Below, in pieces: positions 8,471 through 15,764 of a stretch of 64,000 bases of DNA. Source of the stretch: Phycisphaerae bacterium. Lineage in GTDB: Bacteria; Planctomycetota; Phycisphaerae; UBA1845; PWPN01. Every line of letters begins with the position of its first letter. Positions within the stretch are counted from its first letter, which is position 1. The stretch covers positions 1-64,000 of the forward strand of contig JAGNEZ010000037.1 of the NCBI GenBank assembly GCA_018003015.1, given 5' to 3'. A program made the translations under genes and the position numbers. The notes under the pieces are model-generated. The model did not search any database. It worked only from the letters and a program-made list of their open reading frames with translations, and had not been told where the DNA came from.

Positions 8471-10060
8471 ATGTGGAAGCCAAGAGTACTCATTGCCGAG
8501 GATAATCCGGATCACCAGCGGCTGCTCGAGCTGAGCCTGACCGGGACCGGTCAGGAGGTCGAGCTGTCCGTGGTCTCCTCCGGGGAGGACCTGCTCCGTC
8601 TGATCGCCAAGCGATCCTTCGATTGCCTGGTGCTGGACTTCAACCTCCCCGATCACCGGGCCGATCAGCTTCTGCCCTTGATCGCGGAGCGCGGATGCGA
8701 ATGTCCGGTGATCGTGGTGTCGAGCTCCCTCGGGCAGCAGGTCGTGGTCCAGAGCATGCGCTCGGGAAGCACCGATTTCGTCCCCAAGTCCGAGGCCATT
8801 CAGGGAGATACCCTCTGGCGGCGCATCCAGGTGGCTCTGGACCACAAGCGCAGGCGAGCACACCGTCAGCGCCAGATCGAACGCCGCGTCAAACGGCTGG
8901 CCAGGCTGGCGGAGAGCGATCTGCTCACCGGCCTGTCCAACCGGCTCTACCTGCATCGCGTCCTCAACGGGCGACGCCACCACTTTGACCGCCGGGGAAC
9001 CGTCTGCGGCGTCATGCTCGACCTGGATCGATTCAAGGCGGTGAACGATACCTACGGCCACCTGTGCGGCGACATGGTGCTCCGCGAAATCGGCGGCGTG
9101 TTGCGGGCCAGCGCCCGCCCGGATGACATCCTCTGCCGGTGGGGAGGAGAGGAGTTCCTCGTGGTCATGCCCCGGACGTCGCTGGGAACCTGCTGGCTGT
9201 GGGCCGACCAGCTTCGTCGCACGATTCGTCAGCTTCGGCTGACCTGGTCGGGAACCCCGGTGCCGATGACCGTGAGTGTCGGGGTCGCGGAAGCCCCGGC
9301 CAGCTTCAGCCGCGAGGAACTGGTCGGCCGGGCGGATCAAGCACTGTACATGGCCAAGTCACGCGGCCGCGACCGGGTCTGCAGTTGGGCCATGGTGGTG
9401 CTCGAGCGATTGCTCGACGACGATGAGGTGCTGACCGCCGGCGACCTCCAGCAGCAGATTCAGACCATGGTCGCCAAGGCCGGGGACGCGCTGGGGCCGA
9501 CCCAGCGCGACCATCTCCTCGCGCATTCCACGCGGGTGGCCACCCTGGCTCGACAGATCGGCGTTGAAATGGGTTTCAGCACCAAGGGTTCGGACGCCTT
9601 GCGTCTGGCCGGCCTGTCCCATGACCTCGGCAAGTTCATCATTCCTGAGGACATTCTGGCCAAACCCTCGGCGCTCTCTGGCGAGGAATGGGCCCTGTGT
9701 GAACAGCATTCCATGATCGGGGCGGACATCTGCGGTTGCCTGGGAATGGGAGACGGCACCACCGAGCACATTCGCCATCATCACTGCCGCTACGACGGAA
9801 ACGGTCGATATCGGGGTCTGCGGAAGGACGAGGTTACCCTCGGCTCTCGGATCCTCGCGGCCGCCGATGCCTATGACGCCATGACTTCCTGGCGATCCTA
9901 TCAACGTGCCAGGTCGCCGCAGGATGCGATCCGCGAACTCCTGCGTGAGCGGGGGGGACAGTTTCACCCGGATGTGGTCGATGCGGCTGTCCGCCTGCTG
10001 TCGCCGGGCGAGACCGCCTCAGCCTCGCTGACTCCGCTGGTCCAATCGCCGAGCAGCTAG
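8471..10060 (+). CDS. Response regulator with REC, GGDEF and HD(GYP) domains
   Basis: The protein has 529 residues in three modules. REC spans residues 1-125, with acidic D11 and phosphoacceptor D56 in VLDFNLPD. A GGDEF domain spans about 150-310, with an intact GGEEF at 225-229 and an inhibitory I-site RPDD at 216-219, exactly five residues before it. An HD domain spans about 335-510, with HD at 384-385 in LSHDLGKF and a later HHHCRYDGNGRY, where the canonical GYP is GRY. It should make c-di-GMP in a phosphorylation-controlled way; phosphodiesterase activity is less certain because of the altered GYP. Two PilZ-like genes follow, a natural effector pair. Confidence 0.92.
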   Translation: MWKPRVLIAEDNPDHQRLLELSLTGTGQEVELSVVSSGEDLLRLIAKRSFDCLVLDFNLPDHRADQLLPLIAERGCECPVIVVSSSLGQQVVVQSMRSGSTDFVPKSEAIQGDTLWRRIQVALDHKRRRAHRQRQIERRVKRLARLAESDLLTGLSNRLYLHRVLNGRRHHFDRRGTVCGVMLDLDRFKAVNDTYGHLCGDMVLREIGGVLRASARPDDILCRWGGEEFLVVMPRTSLGTCWLWADQLRRTIRQLRLTWSGTPVPMTVSVGVAEAPASFSREELVGRADQALYMAKSRGRDRVCSWAMVVLERLLDDDEVLTAGDLQQQIQTMVAKAGDALGPTQRDHLLAHSTRVATLARQIGVEMGFSTKGSDALRLAGLSHDLGKFIIPEDILAKPSALSGEEWALCEQHSMIGADICGCLGMGDGTTEHIRHHHCRYDGNGRYRGLRKDEVTLGSRILAAADAYDAMTSWRSYQRARSPQDAIRELLRERGGQFHPDVVDAAVRLLSPGETASASLTPLVQSPSS

Positions 10061-10087
10061 GGACGCGGTTCGAAGGGGAGAACAGAC

Positions 10088-10429
10088 ATGAAACGGGACC
10101 GCCGGCACGGCACCAGAATCGAAGACAGCCGGCGGCGGTCGGCTCGGATCGCAGACTATCGGGCGGTGTGGTGGTCTCGAACCGGCGACCGTCGACCGCA
10201 TCACGGCTGGCTGGTGGACTGGTCGGCCCATGGGGTGGCCCTGGTCGTCGAGGCAAACGATTTGCCCGCCCCGGGAGATAGCATCGTGCCCTGCCGGCGC
10301 CAGGACGTTCGCGGCTGGCATCGGCCGGTGACCGTGACCCGCGTGGCCCCGTTGTCCGGCCTGCTGAGGCTGATCGCGGCCGAGTACACCTCCGCCGAGG
10401 CAAAGAACTGTCCTCACGGCTCATCCTGA
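10088..10429 (+). CDS. Small PilZ-like protein
   Basis: The protein has 113 residues with the hallmarks of a c-di-GMP-binding PilZ domain: an Arg-rich N-terminal segment (SRRRSARI) followed about 30 residues later by the DxSxxG-type turn in WLVDWSAHGVAL and a beta-barrel (PVTVTRV). It starts 27 bases after the c-di-GMP enzyme, with AGGGGAGAACAGAC before the ATG, so the two are almost certainly co-transcribed. It is probably a c-di-GMP receptor that acts on another protein. The family call rests on motif spacing, not on close overall similarity. Confidence 0.65.
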   Translation: MKRDRRHGTRIEDSRRRSARIADYRAVWWSRTGDRRPHHGWLVDWSAHGVALVVEANDLPAPGDSIVPCRRQDVRGWHRPVTVTRVAPLSGLLRLIAAEYTSAEAKNCPHGSS

Positions 10430-10444
10430 CAGAAAGGACTGGCT

Positions 10445-10762
10445 ATGCGCGAGCGAAGATCCGACCATCGTGATCGCCGCAAAACCGTTCGCCGGGATGC
10501 AGTTGGCCGGATTCGCTGGCGACGGATCGGAAGCGACTGGTATGCCGCCGGCTGGTTGAGCGATCGCTCGCCGGCCGACTTGTCCTTCATCGCTTCTCGG
10601 GCCAACGAGCCCTCACCCGACGAGGAAATCGAACTCCGCACCCCCGATCGAGACCGCCAGTTCGCTCGCGTCACCCGCGTTGCCTCCTACGACGACGAGC
10701 TCTCCCTCGTCGCCTGCCGCGTGGTCCCGCGCCCCCAGGGACCATCGGTCGGCCACCGGTAG
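10445..10762 (+). CDS. Second small PilZ-like protein, degenerate motif
   Basis: The 105-residue product starts 15 bases after the previous gene, with AGAAAGGA upstream of the ATG. It has an Arg-rich beginning (RDRRKTVRRDAVGRIRWRR) and a turn (LSDRSPADLSFIAS) in the position of the PilZ DxSxxG motif, but the Gly is replaced, followed by the strand FARVTRV, which matches VTVTRV in its neighbour. The two look like a tandem duplication that diverged. Binding of c-di-GMP is doubtful in this copy; it might act as a partner subunit. Confidence in a real gene is good, in the family moderate. Confidence 0.55.
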   Translation: MRERRSDHRDRRKTVRRDAVGRIRWRRIGSDWYAAGWLSDRSPADLSFIASRANEPSPDEEIELRTPDRDRQFARVTRVASYDDELSLVACRVVPRPQGPSVGHR

Positions 10763-11159
10763 CTGACCTCCGACGCTCCCACTCGTCGACCGGTTCCTCC
10801 ATTCTTCTCTCCGCCAAGACCGGCACCCTCCTCCCGCCGCGCTTGCGGAAGAGCAAGGGGAACTCCCATCGATCCTCGGCTGAGGGCCTTTTCCGGGACA
10901 CCCGCCGTGTTATTCATCAGCCCACAACACAGCCCGGGCGGCGCCAAGATCGCTGACGCCCATGGCTTCGTTTCGCAGGCGGCGAGATCGGCCCCAAGCG
11001 ACAGGTCCCCAATGGGTTCGTTTGGTCAAAACAATGATCGGGGGAATCCCGCCGCCCGGTGACCTGCGGCCGGTTCCGGTACCACCGCTGCTTACGTTCA
11101 GTTGCCGCCTCGCGTACAATAGAGGCGCTCCGGACGGGTGGGCAGCGGAAAGGAACGTC
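10763..11159 (+). promoter_or_regulatory. Leader region of ribBA with a possible -10 box
   Basis: This 397-base stretch holds no convincing gene. TACAAT at 11115-11120 is a five-of-six match to a -10 box, 40 bases before the ribBA start, but no good -35 is seen 16-18 bases upstream. The conserved FMN (RFN) riboswitch blocks expected before riboflavin genes are absent. AAAGGA near 11149-11154 is the ribosome site of ribBA. Confidence 0.3.
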
Positions 11160-12410
11160 ATGGGGAAGCCGTTTTGCACCATCGCTGAAGCCCTGGCCGA
11201 GCTGAAGGCCGGGCGGTTTATCGTCCTCGTCGACGACGAGCACCGCGAGAACGAGGGCGACCTGGTTTGCGCCGCCGAGTGCATCACCCCGGAAATGGTC
11301 AATTTCATGTTGATCCACGCCCGGGGGGTGCTGTGCGTGGCTCTGCCGCGCAACCGATGTCGAGAACTCGAGTTACAGCCACAAGCGGCCGAGAACACCG
11401 CGGCCCTCCAGACCGCCTTCACGGTGACCACCGATGCCCAGGGTCGTTTCGGCGTGACCACCGGCGTGTCCGCCAAGGACCGGTGCACCACCATTCGGCG
11501 CCTGGCCTGCCCGGAGGCCGTCGCCGATGACTTCGCCCGACCGGGACACGTCAACCCCTTGATGGCTCGCGACGGAGGGGTGCTGGTCCGCGCCGGCCAG
11601 ACCGAGGGAACCGTCGATCTGCTTCGCTTGGCCGGAATGCGACCGGTCGGAGCCCTGATCGAGATCATGAACGACGACGGGACCATGGCCCGGGTGCCCG
11701 ACCTGATCCGTTTCTGCGAGCGGCACGGCATCCGGATGTGCACCAACGCCGACCTGATCGAATACCGCCAGCAGCGCGAGTCGCTCATCCAGCGGGTCGA
11801 GGTGGTGCAGATGCCCACCCGGTACGGCCGCTTCAAGCTCCATGCCTACAAGTCGCTGGTCGATCCCGAACTGCACCTCGCCCTGTGTTGCGGAAGCGTC
11901 GGCGAACCGGACGACAAGGGGCAGATGATCCAGCATCACGATCCCGTCCTCGTGCGGGTGCACTCCGAATGCTTCACTGGCGACGTATTCGGCTCGCAGC
12001 GCTGCGACTGCGGCGAACAGCTTCGCGACGCCATGACCATGATCCAGGCCGCCGGCAAGGGCGCGATTGTTTACCTCCGTCAGGAGGGTCGAGGTATCGG
12101 GTTGCATAACAAGCTCCGAGCCTACCATCTGCAGGAGAACGGCTTCGATACCGTCGAGGCCAACGAGGAACTGGGTTTTCCGGCCGACAAGCGCGATTAT
12201 GGCATCGGGGCTCAGATCATCCGCGACCTCGGCCTGCGCAATATTCGCGTGTTGACCAACAACCCCAAGAAGATCAACCGCCTGTCGGTCTATGGCCTCA
12301 ACGTCGTCGAGCAGATACCGATCCGCGTACCGCCCAACGATACCAACCGCGCCTACTTGCGGACCAAGCGTGAGAAGATGGGTCACCTGCTCGACGCCGA
12401 CGAGACCTGA
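11160..12410 (+). CDS. ribBA: Bifunctional DHBP synthase / GTP cyclohydrolase II
   Basis: This enzyme catalyses the two entry steps of riboflavin synthesis in the cytosol. The N-terminal RibB half (residues 1-205) makes 3,4-dihydroxy-2-butanone 4-phosphate from ribulose 5-phosphate and shows DDEHRENEGDLVCAAE and the GHVNPLMARDGG segment. The C-terminal RibA half opens GTP and shows the zinc motif SECFTGDVFGSQRCDCGEQL and the loop YLRQEGRGIGL with catalytic Arg. The length of 416 residues is usual for the fusion. The ATG at 11160 follows AAAGGAACGTC; upstream in-frame sequence is low-complexity and not conserved. thiE follows on the same strand after 103 bases. Confidence 0.96.
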   Translation: MGKPFCTIAEALAELKAGRFIVLVDDEHRENEGDLVCAAECITPEMVNFMLIHARGVLCVALPRNRCRELELQPQAAENTAALQTAFTVTTDAQGRFGVTTGVSAKDRCTTIRRLACPEAVADDFARPGHVNPLMARDGGVLVRAGQTEGTVDLLRLAGMRPVGALIEIMNDDGTMARVPDLIRFCERHGIRMCTNADLIEYRQQRESLIQRVEVVQMPTRYGRFKLHAYKSLVDPELHLALCCGSVGEPDDKGQMIQHHDPVLVRVHSECFTGDVFGSQRCDCGEQLRDAMTMIQAAGKGAIVYLRQEGRGIGLHNKLRAYHLQENGFDTVEANEELGFPADKRDYGIGAQIIRDLGLRNIRVLTNNPKKINRLSVYGLNVVEQIPIRVPPNDTNRAYLRTKREKMGHLLDADET

Positions 12411-12459
12411 TCGCCGCGCGCTCGTCAGGTTGGAGGATTCTACGGATCAGGCGGCAACA

Positions 12460-12501
12460 AGCCGGCTTTCGGTTTCCGGCTGAAAGCCGACCGCTGAAAG
12501 C
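12460..12501 (+). repeat. Intergenic hairpin and short direct repeat
   Basis: Between ribBA and thiE, GGCTTTC (12464-12470) pairs perfectly with GAAAGCC (12482-12488). The alternative pairing AGCCGG (12460-12465) with CCGGCT (12476-12481) uses the same bases, so the two stems exclude each other. GCTGAAAGC also occurs twice, at 12479-12487 and 12493-12501. There is no TPP riboswitch consensus and no U-run. This could be an attenuator-like switch or simply a dispersed intergenic repeat. Confidence 0.35.
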
Positions 12502-12513
12502 TGATAGTTCCAT

Positions 12514-13545
12514 ATGCTTCCTCCCATTGCCCGGATCATCGACGCCAACTTCAACCGAGCCCGCGAGGCCCTGCGGGTCATGGAGGATTATGCCCGGTTC
12601 GTGCTTGACGATCCGGCCGGTTGTGAGAGTCTCAAGCGTTTCCGGCATGAGCTGGCCGCGATTCTGAAGCGATTCCCGGCCGAGGAGCTGCTCGTCGCCC
12701 GTGACACACCCGGCGATGTCGGAACTGAGATCACCACCGCGGCCGAGCGCGAACGCGGTGACGCCCGAAGTGTCTGCGTCGCCGCCGCCAAGCGCCTGCC
12801 CGAAGCCCTGCGGACAATCGAGGAATACGTCAAGACGGTGGACACCGACCTGGCAGCCGCGATCGAGACCCTGCGCTACCGATCGTATTCCCTCGAGCAG
12901 CAGATGCTCCTTCGCGGCGAGCGATCCGGTCGGTTCGCCAGAGTGCGGCTCTACGTGATCGTGACGGCATCGCTCTGCCGGACGGACTGGTTCGATACCG
13001 CCGCCGCCGTGGTCGCCTCCGGCGCCGGCTGCCTGCAGCTTCGCGAGAAGGATCTTGAGAGCGGCGAGCTCGTGCAGCGCGCACGGCGCCTGGCTTCGTT
13101 CTGCCGCGAGCACGGGACGATCTTCATCGTGAATGACCGTCCGGATGTGGCCGCTCTCTCCGATGCCGACGGCGTCCACGTCGGCCAGGCGGACATGTCC
13201 GTGGCCGATGCCCGGCGGATCGTCGGGCCGCGCCGCCTGGTCGGCAAGAGCACGCACACCCCCGAGCAGTTGCGTGCCGCCCTTGCCGAAGGTCCGGACT
13301 ACCTGGCCGTCGGCCCGATGTTCCCGTCTACGACCAAGCCCCAGGATCATGTCCCCGGCCCGCCGTTGCTCGAGCTGGCCGTGCGCCAAACCACCATGCC
13401 GGTTGTGGCCATCGGCGGGATCAACCTCGGCAACGTGGATCAGTTGAGAGCCGCTGGGGGCAAGTGCGTCTGCGTGTGCTCTGCGGTGATCGGCGATCCC
13501 GATCCCCGCGCGGCGGCAGAACGGTTCCTGGTTTCAGAGCACTAG
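12514..13545 (+). CDS. thiE: ThiD2-ThiE fusion, thiamine-phosphate synthase
   Basis: The C-terminal half (from about residue 147) is a ThiE TIM barrel that joins HMP-PP and the thiazole phosphate to make thiamine phosphate. It shows CLQLREKDLESGEL, FIVNDRPDVAALSDADGVHVG, YLAVGPMFPSTTKP and VVAIGGI. The N-terminal 125 residues match the ThiD2 domain (RIIDANFNRAREALRVMEDY and LKRFRHEL), a non-orthologous HMP-phosphate kinase often fused to ThiE. One protein could thus cover two steps. The ATG at 12514 lacks a strong ribosome site but begins exactly at the ThiD2 domain. Confidence 0.93.
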   Translation: MLPPIARIIDANFNRAREALRVMEDYARFVLDDPAGCESLKRFRHELAAILKRFPAEELLVARDTPGDVGTEITTAAERERGDARSVCVAAAKRLPEALRTIEEYVKTVDTDLAAAIETLRYRSYSLEQQMLLRGERSGRFARVRLYVIVTASLCRTDWFDTAAAVVASGAGCLQLREKDLESGELVQRARRLASFCREHGTIFIVNDRPDVAALSDADGVHVGQADMSVADARRIVGPRRLVGKSTHTPEQLRAALAEGPDYLAVGPMFPSTTKPQDHVPGPPLLELAVRQTTMPVVAIGGINLGNVDQLRAAGGKCVCVCSAVIGDPDPRAAAERFLVSEH

Positions 13546-13820
13546 GATCGGGCCGGGGAGATAGAACCTCGATGTGCGTTGCCGTGCTGTCGTCTGGCCC
13601 TCTCCACGCCGGGCACCGCCGTTCCAGGAGAAGATGAGCGACCACGATGTCGAGAGGAACAACGGTGGCGAATGGCAGCCCGACACCGAAGCGCGGAGGT
13701 GCCCCCGCGGAAGCCCATGATCCAAGCTCGTGCGGATACGCCCGCCCTGGGCACCGCAGGTCGTCAGTCTTGGCGGTCGGCTTCGTGGCTCGCCGTATCA
13801 GCCTGGTTGCCGGGCCGCGA

Positions 13821-15227
13821 TCACTCCTTGCCCTTGCGGTATCGCTTCTCAGCGACGCGCTTGGCGAGGCCGGCCAGGTAGAAGGAGCCGGTGATGCAGA
13901 TCAGGTCCTCGCGAGTGACCGCCCGCTCGGCGATCTCGAGGGCGTCCTCGAGCCGCTCGGCCACCTGGGCCATCTTGCCGCTCCGCTCCATGTACTCGGC
14001 GGCGAGTTCGGCCGGATCGCACGAACGCGGCGATCCGGTCGTGGTGAAAATGACCTTGTCAGCGCCCAGTTGGATGTGGTTGAGCATCCCGTTGACGTCC
14101 TTGTCGGCGCGGCAGCCGAAGATGACCACCATCGAATCGTAAGTGATGTTCTGGCCGATGGCTCGCATCAGGGCCTCGACGCTGGCCGCGTTGTGGGCGC
14201 CGTCGATGAGAATGCGCGGCTGCTCATGAATGATCTCCATCCGGCCGGGCAGGCGGGTCTTGGCCAGGCCCTGAATCGCCTTCTGGTCGTCGATCTGGAA
14301 ACCGCGTTCCTTGAGGATGGCCATGAGGCTCAGGGCCAGCCCGCAGTTGATGGCCTGGTGATCGCCGGGCATGGGCACGGCCAGATGTTCGAACCGGCTG
14401 TTGCCGGTGGACAGGCTCACCCGAGTGTGGGGGCCAAGGGCCCGCGACGACTCGAACCGATAGCTGAACTCGATCTCCTTGCCGGTGAACAGCAGGGGGG
14501 CCTTGACCTTCTCGGCGGCCTTGGCCAGCACCATGCGAACGCCCTTGGGCTGTGGGCTGCTGACCACCGGTACACCGGGCTTGAAGATCCCGGCCTTCTC
14601 TTCGGCGATCGCTTCGAGCGTCCCGCCAAGTTGGGACATGTGGTCGTAGCTGATGCTGGTGATCCCGCAGACCTCAGGCTTCAGCACGTTGGTCGAGTCG
14701 AGTCGCCCCCCAAGTCCCGCCTCGATCACCGCGATGTCGACCTCCTGGTCGATGAAGTACTGAAATGCCACTGCGGTCATGATCTCGAAGAAGGTGGGCT
14801 CGTCCTTGGTCTGCTTGCGGACGATCGGGGCGATCCGAGCGATCAGCCGAGTCATCTCGGATTCGGGGATCATCTCGCCGTTGATCTGAATCCGCTCGCG
14901 GAGATCGACGAGATGCGGCGAGGTGTAAAGGCCGACCTTCAGTCCCGCGTTGGCCAGCATCGAGGACAACATGGCCGCCGTCGAGCCCTTGCCCTTGGTC
15001 CCGGCAATGTGTACGCTTCGCAGCTTCTTGTGCGGGTTACCCAGGCTGGTCAGCAGCCGGTTCATCCGCGAGAGATTGAACGTGGCGGCGTTGTAGCCCA
15101 CCCGACTCATCTTCTCGTAGTCGGTGGCCGTATTGAGGAAACCGATCGCCGCTTCGTACGTTCGAATGGCCGCAGGTGCGCGCTTCCGCGCTTCGATGCG
15201 GGAGTTGACAGAGAGTGTTTGTGCCAT
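13821..15227 (-). CDS. folC: Folylpolyglutamate synthase / dihydrofolate synthase
   Basis: The enzyme adds glutamate to dihydropteroate and folates in the cytosol using ATP. It has 468 residues with the Mur-ligase P-loop HIAGTKGKGSTAAM near residue 75, the substrate loop YTSPHLVDLRERI, the FFEIMTAVAF block, EAGLGGRLDSTN with the catalytic region, and the C-terminal signature RILIDGAHNAAS. The N-terminus is about 20 residues longer than usual. The ATG at 15227 opens MAQTLSVNSR. It is convergent to thiE and divergent from the S41 protease, so it forms its own transcription unit. Confidence 0.95.
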   Translation of the reverse strand: MAQTLSVNSRIEARKRAPAAIRTYEAAIGFLNTATDYEKMSRVGYNAATFNLSRMNRLLTSLGNPHKKLRSVHIAGTKGKGSTAAMLSSMLANAGLKVGLYTSPHLVDLRERIQINGEMIPESEMTRLIARIAPIVRKQTKDEPTFFEIMTAVAFQYFIDQEVDIAVIEAGLGGRLDSTNVLKPEVCGITSISYDHMSQLGGTLEAIAEEKAGIFKPGVPVVSSPQPKGVRMVLAKAAEKVKAPLLFTGKEIEFSYRFESSRALGPHTRVSLSTGNSRFEHLAVPMPGDHQAINCGLALSLMAILKERGFQIDDQKAIQGLAKTRLPGRMEIIHEQPRILIDGAHNAASVEALMRAIGQNITYDSMVVIFGCRADKDVNGMLNHIQLGADKVIFTTTGSPRSCDPAELAAEYMERSGKMAQVAERLEDALEIAERAVTREDLICITGSFYLAGLAKRVAEKRYRKGKE

Positions 15228-15764
15228 GGAGCGGTATCCTGCCTAACGGCCTGCCCATTGTGGGCCGGCCTCGCGGGCCTCTTGCGCACGGGTTCCGTCC
15301 GCCTGCCAGCGCCAAAGGTGCGGAACCCCACAAGACCCCCCAGCCGGCCATATCCGGCTGTGAGGAATGACCTTACCAAAAACGGCCGCAGATTTCAAGC
15401 CCAATCTCGAGGGAAGCCACACACACAAGATGTGGGGCTGACCCAGCTTGATGGTACTACATTTAGTGGGTGCCGAAGGGAGCCGGTCTTCGCCGGTCGG
15501 GTGTCTGCTGGAGGTTGGGGCGGCGTTCTTGGATTGCATGAGGCAATATGTTACCGTTAGGCACGCGAGCGGGGTAAAAGGCGGCGCGTGCGTGTGGCCG
15601 GTTCTGCGGCTTCCGAGTGGTTGTGGCAGGTCCGCCGGCGGGTTTCGTTCGTCTAAGGAAGCAGGAAACGCTTAGAATCGTGCGACGTATGGCCGAAGAG
15701 TCTGTATTACAGGTGAGCGGAAACACCACTCCTCGTTCCTGGCGCTGAGTCCAAGGGAGTCTCG
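15228..15764. other. Divergent intergenic region folC / S41 protease
   Basis: No gene, tRNA or known RNA is seen in these 537 bases. GGGTTCCG (15290-15297) and CGGAACCC (15321-15328) form an 8-bp stem with a 23-base loop in the folC leader. No convincing -35/-10 pair was found on either strand, although promoters for both flanking genes must lie here. AAGGGAG near 15752-15758 is the ribosome site of the protease gene. Confidence 0.4.

Noticed and set aside
10763-11159. FMN riboswitch before ribBA
   Set aside because: The conserved RFN blocks are not present in the leader.
12411-12513. TPP riboswitch before thiE
   Set aside because: The CTGAGA and ACCTGAT-type THI elements are absent; only a simple hairpin and repeat are seen.
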